Shown here: positions 1 to 5,472 of the stretch, one piece after another | How the letters are laid out: each line of letters begins with the position of its first letter | How positions within the stretch are numbered: position 1 is the stretch's first letter | Assembly (NCBI GenBank): GCA_019239785.1 | Contig: JAFAZM010000189.1 | Location: forward strand, 1 to 7,743 | Length of the DNA stretch: 7,743 nucleotides | From: Sphingomonadaceae bacterium | GTDB lineage: Bacteria; Pseudomonadota; Alphaproteobacteria; Sphingomonadales; Sphingomonadaceae | Direction: 5' to 3' | The notes under the pieces: model-generated | Databases searched by the model: none | What the model saw: only the letters and a program-made list of their open reading frames with translations | Told to the model about the DNA's origin: nothing | Translations under genes and position numbers: made by a program

Positions 1-2
1 AG

Positions 3-542
3 GCGGTCGCGCTCGCCGGGGAGGCGGCCGACGAGGCGCGGGAGCCCTGGCTTGCCGCGCGCGATCTCGCTCTGCTCACTCTGCTCTACGGGGCGGGCCT
101 GCGCGTTGCGGAGGCGCTCGGCCTGACCGGCGCGGCGCTGCCGCTCGGCGAGGCGCTCGCGGTTACCGGCAAGCGGGACAAGACCCGGATCGTGCCCTTG
201 CTGCCCGCGGTGCGCGAGGCGATCGATCACTATCTCGCGCTCTGCCCCTGGCCGGCGGCGAAGGACGCGCCCTTGTTCCGCGGCGCCCGCGGCGGCCCGC
301 TGCGCGGCGAGATCGTGCGGCGCGCGGTGCGCAAGGCGCGGCGCGCGCTCGGCCTGTCGGAGCGCGCCACTCCCCACGCGCTGCGCCACAGCTTCGCCAC
401 CCACTTGCTCGGCCGCGGCGCCGATCTGCGCTCGCTGCAGGAGCTGCTGGGCCATGCCAGCCTCTCCTCGACCCAGATCTACACCGCGGTCGATGCCGCG
501 CACCTGATGGACGTCTACCGCAACGCCCACCCGCGGGCGTGA
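3..542 (+). CDS. xerC: Tyrosine recombinase XerC, C-terminal catalytic part (5' end outside window)
   Basis: Site-specific recombinase of the Xer family; with XerD it resolves chromosome dimers at dif in the cytoplasm. The first complete codon is at base 3 and 179 residues are visible, covering the catalytic domain; the N-terminal SAM-like DNA-binding domain (roughly 110-120 residues in the family) lies before the window. All catalytic landmarks are present in the visible numbering: Arg34 in YGAGLRVAE, the lysine in TGKRDKTR (residues 55-62), His125 and Arg128 in PHALRHSFATHLL, His151 in LLGHASLSSTQ, and the nucleophile Tyr160 in QIYT. The C-terminal ending VYRNAHPRA matches XerC better than XerD, whose tail in E. 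coli differs. There is no phage or integron gene next to it, so a housekeeping recombinase is likelier than an integrase. The stop codon is 7 bases before a long palindrome and the gene converges on gshB. The catalytic assignment is secure; XerC rather than XerD is probable. Confidence 0.92.
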   Translation, partial: AVALAGEAADEAREPWLAARDLALLTLLYGAGLRVAEALGLTGAALPLGEALAVTGKRDKTRIVPLLPAVREAIDHYLALCPWPAAKDAPLFRGARGGPLRGEIVRRAVRKARRALGLSERATPHALRHSFATHLLGRGADLRSLQELLGHASLSSTQIYTAVDAAHLMDVYRNAHPRA

Positions 543-549
543 GTCCTTC

Positions 550-633
550 TCGTCATTGCGAGCGAAGCGAAGCAATCCAGTCGGACAGAGAGCAGGCTGG
601 ATTGCTTCGTCGCTGCGCTCCTCGCAATGACGA
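550..633. repeat. Intergenic imperfect palindrome (REP/BIME-like), family 1
   Basis: Two inverted units, 550-580 and 597-633, flank a 16-base loop (581-596). Outer stem 550-562 pairs perfectly with 621-633 (13 bp, beginning TCGTCATTGCGAG) and inner stem 568-580 pairs perfectly with 597-609 (13 bp, GAAGCAATCCAG core). The units differ by an internal length change: 5 bases (563-567) in the left arm against 11 (610-620) in the right. From memory, this wording (CGTCATTGCGAG...GAAGCAATCCAG) recurs between genes in many proteobacterial genomes. It occupies nearly all of the 100-base gap between the convergent xerC and gshB stops, so it could act as a bidirectional terminator or 3'-end stabiliser; that role is inferred. 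Confidence 0.88.
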
Positions 634-642
634 GGTCGCGCT

Positions 643-1593
643 TTAACGTGGTATCTTCGCCTCGATCGCGTCCCAGATCTTCGCCGGCGTGTCGGTGCCG
701 TTGAACCTGTCGATGGCGACGATGCCGGTGGGCGAGGTGACGTTGATCTCGGTCAGCCATTCGCCGCCGATCACGTCGATGCCGACGAAGAGCAGGCCGC
801 GCCGCTTCAGCTCCGGCCCGAGCGCGGCGCAGATCTCCTCCTCGCGCGCGGTGAGCTCGGTCTTCGCCGCCTTGCCGCCGACGGCGAGGTTGGAGCGGAT
901 CTCGCCTTCGCCGGGGATGCGGTTGACCGCGCCCGCGACCTCGCCGTCCACGAAGACGATGCGTTTGTCCCCCTCGGCGACGCCGGGGAGGAAGGCCTGG
1001 ACGACGTGCGGCTCGCGATAGGCGGTGTTGAACACCTCGATCAAAGAGGCGAGATTCTCGCCGTCGCGGCCGATCTTGAACACCGCCTTGCCGCCGTTGC
1101 CGTGCAGCGGCTTGACGACGATCTCTCCATGCTCGGCGAGGAACTGACGGGCGGCGGCGAGCGAGCGGGTGACCAGGGTAGGCGGCATGAAGCGCGCATA
1201 ATCGAGCACCCACACCTTCTCCGGCGCGTTGCGCACGCTCGCCGGATCGTTGACCACCAGGGTTTCCTCCTGGATCCGCTCGAGCAGATGCGTCGCGGTG
1301 ATGTAGCCGAGGTCGAAGGGCGGGTCCTGGCGCATCAGCACGACGTCGGCATCGCGGCCGAGGTCCAGCAGCTCGGGCGGACCGAAGCTGAAATGATCGC
1401 CGGCGACGCGCTGGACCGTCACCGGATGCGCCTGCGTCCAGAGCCGGCCGCCCTGCCAGCTCAGCGCCTCGGGCGCATAGTGAAAGAGGCGATGGCCGCG
1501 CGCCTGGGCGCCGAGCATGATCGCGAAGGTCGAATCGCCCTCGATGCTGATGCTCTCCAGCGGATCCATCTGGACGGCGACGCGCAGGGACAT
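643..1593 (-). CDS. gshB: Glutathione synthetase GshB (ATP-grasp)
   Basis: Catalyses the ATP-dependent joining of gamma-glutamylcysteine and glycine to make glutathione, the second step of the pathway, in the cytoplasm. The protein is 316 residues, the same as I recall for E. coli GshB. Visible landmarks are the N-terminal pre-ATP-grasp domain (DPLESISIEGDSTF, residues 10-23), MRQDPPFD (87-94), VVNDPASVRNAPEK (113-126), the glycine-rich ATP-grasp loop KPLHGNGGKA (161-170), the GDKRI segment, and the metal/ATP-binding C-terminal motif EINVTSPTGI (282-291). Start choice: an in-frame TTG lies two codons upstream (1599), but AGGAG at 1603-1607 is only about 3 bases from that TTG and 9 from the ATG at 1593, so ATG is preferred. 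It lies downstream of rsmI-yraN on the same strand, separated by 210 bases that contain a large palindrome, so co-transcription is uncertain. No truncation or missing motif is seen. Confidence 0.96.
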   Translation of the reverse strand: MSLRVAVQMDPLESISIEGDSTFAIMLGAQARGHRLFHYAPEALSWQGGRLWTQAHPVTVQRVAGDHFSFGPPELLDLGRDADVVLMRQDPPFDLGYITATHLLERIQEETLVVNDPASVRNAPEKVWVLDYARFMPPTLVTRSLAAARQFLAEHGEIVVKPLHGNGGKAVFKIGRDGENLASLIEVFNTAYREPHVVQAFLPGVAEGDKRIVFVDGEVAGAVNRIPGEGEIRSNLAVGGKAAKTELTAREEEICAALGPELKRRGLLFVGIDVIGGEWLTEINVTSPTGIVAIDRFNGTDTPAKIWDAIEAKIPR

Positions 1594-1602
1594 TGGCAAC
1601 TG

Positions 1603-1607
1603 CTCCT
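1603..1607 (-). promoter_or_regulatory. Shine-Dalgarno of gshB, deciding the start
   Basis: AGGAG on the minus strand sits 9 bases before ATG (1593) but only 3 before the in-frame TTG (1599), which favours the ATG. The foot of the family 2 palindrome at 1612 is only 4 bases upstream of this site on the transcript. Confidence 0.7.
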
Positions 1608-1611
1608 AGCT

Positions 1612-1730
1612 CCGCTCATCCTGAGTAGCCGCTGAGCGAAGTCGAAGCGGCGTATCGAAGGACGCACCCCCGCGGAACGGTCCTTCGATACGGACCTTCG
1701 CCAGGCTCAGTCCCTACTCAGGATGAGCGG
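1612..1730. repeat. Intergenic long imperfect palindrome (REP/BIME-like), family 2
   Basis: Two inverted units, 1612-1663 and 1680-1730, flank a 16-base loop (1664-1679). The outer stem is 17 bp without mismatch (1612-1628 with 1714-1730, containing CTCATCCTGAGTAG). The inner stem is 13 bp without mismatch (1651-1663 with 1680-1692, GTATCGAAGGAC core). The middles differ: the left one (1629-1650, CCGCT...AGCGG) can fold on itself, and the right one (1692-1713) carries CCTTCGCCAGGCTCAG. Both resemble the widespread CTTCGAC..GCTCAGGATGAGCGG intergenic repeat as I remember it. It lies between yraN and gshB, which share a strand, so in any yraN-gshB transcript it would form a large hairpin directly before the gshB ribosome binding site. 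Confidence 0.88.
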
Positions 1731-1803
1731 GTGTGGGCTGCTCTAGTGACCGGCGCTGCGTCTGTCACCGACTGCATCGCTTCTGGCCCGGCTCGTCGTC
1801 GCT

Positions 1804-2154
1804 TCACCCCTGCGACACGTTGGTCAGATGCCGCGGCAGGCGCCAGGGCGTCACGAACATCGCGTCGATCCGCGTGATGTCGCCGTCGCGCATGTAGCGG
1901 GGCAGCAGGGCCTCGGCGGCGCGGGCGACCCGGCGCAGGCGATAGTCGTCGAGCGCGTCGGCGGCGGCCTCGTCGCTGGCGCGCGCCTTGACCTCGACGA
2001 AGGCGAGCACGCGGCCGCGGCGCGCGACGAGGTCGACCTCGCCGACCGGCGTGCGGGCGCGGACCGCGAGGATGCGCCAGCCCTTCAGCCGCAGCCACCA
2101 GGCGGCGAGCCGCTCGGCCCGCCGGCCGCCGCGCTCCGCCCGCTGCCTTTTCAT
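1804..2154 (-). CDS. yraN: YraN/UPF0102 family protein (endonuclease-like fold)
   Basis: Small cytoplasmic protein of the YraN (UPF0102) family, which has a restriction-endonuclease-like fold; a biochemical role is not firmly established, so none is claimed. The 116 residues match the usual family length. Family landmarks are the basic N-terminus GGRRAERLAAWWLRLKGWRILA (residues 9-30), GEVDLV (38-43) and FVEVKAR (52-58); the acidic residues and lysine of the last two correspond to the PD-(D/E)XK-type active site. The open frame continues far upstream, but ATG at 2154 is chosen because family homology begins there and it overlaps the rsmI stop as ATGA (4-base overlap), typical of translational coupling. 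rsmI-yraN neighbourhood is common in proteobacteria. The gene ends 73 bases before the family 2 palindrome; I see nothing recognisable in those bases (1731-1803). Confidence 0.93.
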   Translation of the reverse strand: MKRQRAERGGRRAERLAAWWLRLKGWRILAVRARTPVGEVDLVARRGRVLAFVEVKARASDEAAADALDDYRLRRVARAAEALLPRYMRDGDITRIDAMFVTPWRLPRHLTNVSQG

Positions 2155-2996
2155 TTGAGCTGCTGCGCGCGCTCGTAGACCGCGCGCTTCGGCAGGCCGA
2201 GCTGCGCCGCCACCTCGGCCGCCGCCCGCGACGGGGAGAGGCGGCTCAGCGCGTCGCGCAGGGCGGCGTCCACCTCCGCCTCCCCGGCCGCTGCAGCCGC
2301 GGCCGGCGGGCCGACGACGATCACGATCTCGCCCTTGGGCGGCGCCTCGGCATAGCGCGCGGCAAGCTCGGCGAGCGTGCCGGTCGCGGTCTCCTCGAAG
2401 CGCTTGCTGATCTCGCGCGCGACCGCGGCCTCGCGTTCGCCGAGCCCGTCGCGAAGGGCGGCGAGCGTGGCGCCGAGTCGCGGTCCGCTTTCGTAGAAGA
2501 CCAGGCTCCCCTCGAACGACGCCGCCTCGGCGATCGCCGCCGCCTTGGCGCCGGCCTTGGCGGGGAGGAAGCCGAAGAAGGCGAAGCGGTCGGTCGGCAG
2601 GCCGGCAAGGGTCAAAGCCGCGATGACGGCGCTCGGGCCCGGGATGGTCGTCACCGCGATGCCGGCGGCGCGGGCGTCCCGGACCAATTTGTAGCCGGGG
2701 TCGGAGATGAGCGGCGTGCCGGCATCCGAGACCAGAGCCACCGCCTCGCGCGCCATCCGCGCGATCAGGCCGGGCCGCACCCGATCGGCATTGTGGTCGT
2801 GATAGGCGAGCATCGGGCGCCTGGCGCCGATATGCTGGAGCAGCTTGGCGGTGACCCGGCTGTCCTCGACTGCGATCAGATCGGCGCGGGCAAGAATGTC
2901 GGCCGCGCGCGGACTCAGATCGGAGAGATTGCCGATCGGGGTCGCGACGATATAGAGGCCGGGCTGAAGCGCATCGTCCATCGGGAGTATCGTCAT
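2151..2996 (-). CDS. rsmI: 16S rRNA (cytidine(1402)-2'-O)-methyltransferase RsmI
   Basis: SAM-dependent enzyme that 2'-O-methylates C1402 of 16S rRNA in the ribosomal P-site region. It has 281 residues, close to the length I recall for E. coli RsmI (286). It is a tetrapyrrole-methylase-fold protein with the family motifs in order: YIVATPIGNLSDLSPRA (15-31), VEDSRVTAKLL (43-53), AYHDHN (64-69), VSDAGTPLISDPGY (89-102), then IPGPSA, FFGFLP and FYESGPRL, with a C-terminal helical segment ending LGLPKRAVYERAQQLK. The start at 2996 lies inside the CATG that also holds the start of the divergent lipoprotein gene. An alternative ATG (codon 6, 2981) has no better Shine-Dalgarno, and both candidates have only weak purine-rich leaders. 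The stop overlaps the yraN ATG by 4 bases. Any promoter must lie within the divergent gene's 5' coding region; I could not identify one. Confidence 0.95.
   Translation of the reverse strand: MTILPMDDALQPGLYIVATPIGNLSDLSPRAADILARADLIAVEDSRVTAKLLQHIGARRPMLAYHDHNADRVRPGLIARMAREAVALVSDAGTPLISDPGYKLVRDARAAGIAVTTIPGPSAVIAALTLAGLPTDRFAFFGFLPAKAGAKAAAIAEAASFEGSLVFYESGPRLGATLAALRDGLGEREAAVAREISKRFEETATGTLAELAARYAEAPPKGEIVIVVGPPAAAAAAGEAEVDAALRDALSRLSPSRAAAEVAAQLGLPKRAVYERAQQLK
2983..2987 (+). promoter_or_regulatory. Shine-Dalgarno of the LpoA-like gene, inside rsmI codons
   Basis: GGGAG lies 7 bases before the ATG at 2995, a good distance, and supports that start even though it overlaps the rsmI start codon. 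The site itself lies within the first codons of rsmI on the other strand. Confidence 0.65.
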
Positions 2997-4203
2997 GGCA
3001 TCCGCAGCCCAATCTCCGCAAGCGACTCACGAGCGGAAGCCACGGGCCCGGCCGGTCATACGTTTGGCGACCCTCGCCATGGCCGCCGCCGCGCTCTGGG
3101 GCTGCGTGCCGCGCGCCCGGCCCGTCGAGACGCCACCCCCGCCCGAGCCGGTGCAGGAGGCGCCGCGCCCGGTCCAGCCGAGCCGCCTGCCCGCGGACGA
3201 GACCCGCAACCGCGTCGCCGTGCTGGTGCCGCTGACCGGCCGGGACGCCGCGCTTGGCCAGTCGATCCTCAACGCCGCCAACCTCGCTCTGCTCGACAGC
3301 GGTGGGCAGCATATCCGCATCACCGCCTATGACACCGCCGCCGGCGCCGTGCCCGCCGCCAACGATGCGCTCGCGGAAGGGAGCGGCCTGATCCTCGGTC
3401 CTCTGCTCGCCGACGACGTGCGCGCGGTGGCGCCGATCGCGCGGCACGCCGATGTGCCGGTCGTCGCTTTCTCGAACGACGTCAGCGTGGCCGGCGACGG
3501 CGTCTATCTGATGGGCTTCACCCCCGGCGAGGCGATCCGCCGCGTCGTCGCTTATGCCCGCGCGCAGGGGCTGAACCGGTTCGGCGGCCTCGTCCCCGTC
3601 AACACCTATGGCGAGCGTTCGGCGCGCGCCTTGACCCAGGCGGTGCAAGGCGAGGGCGGCCATCTCACCGGCATCCAGACCTTCGATGCCAGCCCCGCCG
3701 GCGTGCGCGGCGCGGCGGCGCGGCTGGTCGGGCAGGGGCCGGCTGACGCGGTCCTGGTCGCCGACGTGCCGCGCGCGGTGCTGCCGGCGATGGCCGTGCT
3801 GCACGAGGCCTCGCCGGTGCCGCGCCTGCTCGCCACCGAGCGCTGGGCCGCGGAAAGCGGGATCGGCGCCAATGTGCCTTTGCGCGGCACCTGGTTCGCG
3901 GCGCCGTCCGATGCCAATTACAATGCCTTCCGCACCCGCTATCGCGCCCGCTACACGGCGGCCCCCTACCGGCTCGCCAGCCTCGGCTACGACGCGGTGC
4001 TGCTGGTGGTGCGGGCGGCCGAGAACTGGCCGGTGGGCCGGCCCTTCCCGGCGCGGACCTTGCGCGACCCGAACGGCTTCGTCGGCGTCGACGGCGCCTT
4101 CCGCTTCGGCCGCGACGGCGTCGCCGAGCGCGCGCTCGAGGTGCGCGAAGTCGGCGCCACCGGCACGACGGTGGTCTCGCCGGCGCCGCGCGGGTTCAAC
4201 TGA
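2995..4203 (+). CDS. LpoA-like penicillin-binding protein activator, lipoprotein
   Basis: Predicted outer-membrane lipoprotein with a periplasmic-binding-protein type I fold, of the group annotated as penicillin-binding protein activators. It is 402 residues. A basic N-region (KPRARPVIR, 15-23) and hydrophobic stretch (LATLAMAAAALWG) end in a lipobox-like LWGC with Cys37; residue 38 is Val, so inner-membrane retention by Asp+2 is not expected. A proline-rich linker follows (about 39-67). The binding-protein domain starts with RVAVLVPLTGRDAALGQSI (73 on) and runs to the C-terminus, with recognisable strands such as GLILGPLLADDVRAVAPIA and PVVAFSNDVSVAGDGVYLMGF. E. coli LpoA is much longer because of an N-terminal TPR-like domain, absent here. 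Activation of a class A penicillin-binding protein is inferred from family annotation; a solute-binding role cannot be excluded. The gene is divergent from rsmI and converges on hemW. Confidence 0.87.
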   Translation: MASAAQSPQATHERKPRARPVIRLATLAMAAAALWGCVPRARPVETPPPPEPVQEAPRPVQPSRLPADETRNRVAVLVPLTGRDAALGQSILNAANLALLDSGGQHIRITAYDTAAGAVPAANDALAEGSGLILGPLLADDVRAVAPIARHADVPVVAFSNDVSVAGDGVYLMGFTPGEAIRRVVAYARAQGLNRFGGLVPVNTYGERSARALTQAVQGEGGHLTGIQTFDASPAGVRGAAARLVGQGPADAVLVADVPRAVLPAMAVLHEASPVPRLLATERWAAESGIGANVPLRGTWFAAPSDANYNAFRTRYRARYTAAPYRLASLGYDAVLLVVRAAENWPVGRPFPARTLRDPNGFVGVDGAFRFGRDGVAERALEVREVGATGTTVVSPAPRGFN

Positions 4204-4213
4204 CGGCGTAAGC

Positions 4214-4306
4214 CGTCATCCCGAACTTGATTCGGGATCCATGAACACGGAGCGGACAGGTTTTCGCAGTCCGAGTACATGGATCCTGGCTTTCGTCAGG
4301 ATGACG
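4214..4306. repeat. Intergenic imperfect palindrome (REP/BIME-like), family 3
   Basis: Two inverted units, 4214-4250 and 4271-4306, flank a 20-base loop (4251-4270). Outer stem 4214-4221 pairs with 4299-4306 (8 bp, CGTCATCC) and inner stem 4235-4243 pairs with 4278-4286 (9 bp, GGATCCATG). Each unit can instead fold locally: 4220-4225 with 4231-4236 (CCCGAA/TTCGGG, 5-base loop) and 4283-4288 with 4297-4302 (ATCCTG/CAGGAT). The wording resembles a repeat I remember from many alphaproteobacterial intergenic gaps (GTCATCCCGAACTTGATTCGGGATCCATG). It fills nearly all of the 105-base gap between the convergent LpoA-like and hemW stops. It may serve as a bidirectional terminator, although no T-run follows. 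Confidence 0.87.
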
Positions 4307-4308
4307 AG

Positions 4309-5433
4309 TCAGACCCGCACCACCTCCGCCAGGATAGCGTCGAGCAGGAGCATGCCGCGCGGCGTGGCGGTGAGGCGCGCGCCGTCGTAGGCGAGCAGGC
4401 CGGCGGCCGAGAGCCGTGCCACCGCGTCCATTTCGAGATCGTCCGGCGCGCAGGCCACGCCTTCGGCCAGCCGCAAGCCCATCAGCAGCGCCTCGACCCG
4501 CGCCTCGCGCGCGCCGATCGCCTTTTCCTCGACGATGCCGTGACCGTTGCGGCCGAGCGCGGCGAGCCAGTTCTCCGGCTTGCGATGGCGCTGCGTCGCG
4601 CAGCCGTTCCGCCGGCCGTGCGCGCCGGGGCCGATCCCGGCGTAATAAAGGTAGCGCCAGTAAGCGAGATTGTGCCGGCTCTCCTCGCCGGGCCTGGCAT
4701 GGTTGGAGATTTCGTAGGCGGGGAGGCCGGCGGCCGTCGTCGTCTCCGCGGTCAGCTCGTAGAGCGCGGCGCTCTCGTCCGGATCGGCCGGCACCAGCTC
4801 GCCCTTCGCCGCCAGCGCCGCGAAGCGGGTGCCGGGCTCGATGGTGAGCTGGTAGAGCGAGAGATGGCCGGTGCCGAAGGACAGCGCACGTTCCAGCTCC
4901 GACGCCCAGGCGGCGTCGCTCTGGCCCGGCAGCGCGTAGATCAGGTCGAAGCTGACGCGGCGGAAGACGCGTTGCGCCGTCTCCAGAGCGGCCAGCCCTT
5001 CGGCGACGTCGTGCGCGCGGCCGAGGAAGCGCAAGGCCGCATCGTCGAGCGACTGCAGGCCGAGCGAGACCCGGTTCACGCCGGCCGCCGCCAGGTCGGC
5101 GAAGCGCGCCGCCTCGACCGAGGAGGGATTGGCCTCGAGCGTGATCTCGATCTCCGGCGCGAAGCCCCAATACGCTTCCGCCGCCTCGATCAGGGCCGCG
5201 ACCGTGGACGGCGGCATCAAAGAAGGCGTGCCGCCGCCGAAGAAGATCGAGCCGAGCCGCCGGCCCGGCAGCTCCCGCGCCTCGTGCGCGAGGTCGGCGA
5301 GCAAAGCGCCGCGCCACCGGTCCTGGTCGACCGTCTCCCGGACATGGGAGTTGAAGTCGCAATAGGGGCATTTGGAGACGCAGAATGGCCAGTGGACATA
5401 GAGCGCCAGATCCTGCGTTTCGGGAGCATTCAT
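4309..5433 (-). CDS. hemW: HemW, radical SAM heme chaperone
   Basis: Radical-SAM family protein that binds heme and is proposed to insert it into respiratory proteins; often mislabelled as oxygen-independent coproporphyrinogen III oxidase (HemN). The protein is 374 residues. The [4Fe-4S]-binding motif is Cys18-x3-Cys22-x2-Cys25 followed by Asp-Phe (PYCDFNSH), whereas true HemN has a fourth cysteine (CxxxCxxCxC). The SAM-binding GGGTPS is at 66-71, followed by ITLEANP (97-103) and RVSLGLQSLD (121-130). The heme-associated HNxxYW motif is present as HNLAYW (254-259), followed by the GIGPGAHG loop. The HemN C-terminal winged-helix region follows. The start at 5433 is fixed by homology; no Shine-Dalgarno is visible before it. 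It is on the same strand as rph-rdgB but separated from them by the opposite-strand CAP gene, so it probably needs its own promoter, which I could not locate. Confidence 0.94.
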   Translation of the reverse strand: MNAPETQDLALYVHWPFCVSKCPYCDFNSHVRETVDQDRWRGALLADLAHEARELPGRRLGSIFFGGGTPSLMPPSTVAALIEAAEAYWGFAPEIEITLEANPSSVEAARFADLAAAGVNRVSLGLQSLDDAALRFLGRAHDVAEGLAALETAQRVFRRVSFDLIYALPGQSDAAWASELERALSFGTGHLSLYQLTIEPGTRFAALAAKGELVPADPDESAALYELTAETTTAAGLPAYEISNHARPGEESRHNLAYWRYLYYAGIGPGAHGRRNGCATQRHRKPENWLAALGRNGHGIVEEKAIGAREARVEALLMGLRLAEGVACAPDDLEMDAVARLSAAGLLAYDGARLTATPRGMLLLDAILAEVVRV

Positions 5434-5462
5434 CGCGCGCGGCCTATGGCCCCGGCCGAACG

Positions 5463-5468
5463 AGGAGG
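5463..5468 (+). promoter_or_regulatory. Strong Shine-Dalgarno of the CAP-domain gene
   Basis: AGGAGG lies 4 bases before ATG (5473). It is the strongest ribosome binding site in the window and supports this start. It falls in the 39-base interval that separates the CAP and hemW start codons. Confidence 0.65.
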
Positions 5469-5472
5469 GAAG

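Noticed and set aside
3..542. The tyrosine recombinase as an integrase marking a mobile element or attachment site.
   Set aside because: No phage, integron, tRNA or direct-repeat boundary is nearby, the neighbours are housekeeping genes, and the C-terminus matches XerC.
515..1213. A 232-codon minus-strand open frame running over the family 1 palindrome and part of gshB.
   Set aside because: It is in the wrong frame within gshB. Its C-terminal part is a translation of the palindrome, a typical spurious product of such repeats.
1804..3804. A 666-codon open frame on the minus strand extending yraN upstream through rsmI and antisense to the LpoA-like gene.
   Set aside because: GC-rich codon bias leaves frames open. 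Family homology begins only at the YraN ATG (2154), and the upstream part is Arg/Ala-rich and overlaps two well-supported genes.
550..4306. The three palindromes as parts of a CRISPR array or as insertion-sequence ends.
   Set aside because: They differ from one another, are not regularly spaced, and no transposase or cas gene lies between them; all intervening genes are intact housekeeping genes.
4309..5433. Calling this gene oxygen-independent coproporphyrinogen III oxidase (HemN).
   Set aside because: The cluster motif lacks HemN's fourth cysteine (it reads CxxxCxxCDF) and the HNxxYW heme motif is present, both pointing to HemW.
4279..5472. The long plus-strand open frame opposite hemW, which is continuous with the CAP gene.
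   Set aside because: It is antisense to hemW and rich in Arg/Gly without any domain. The CAP protein has its own RBS and lipoprotein signal starting at 5473.
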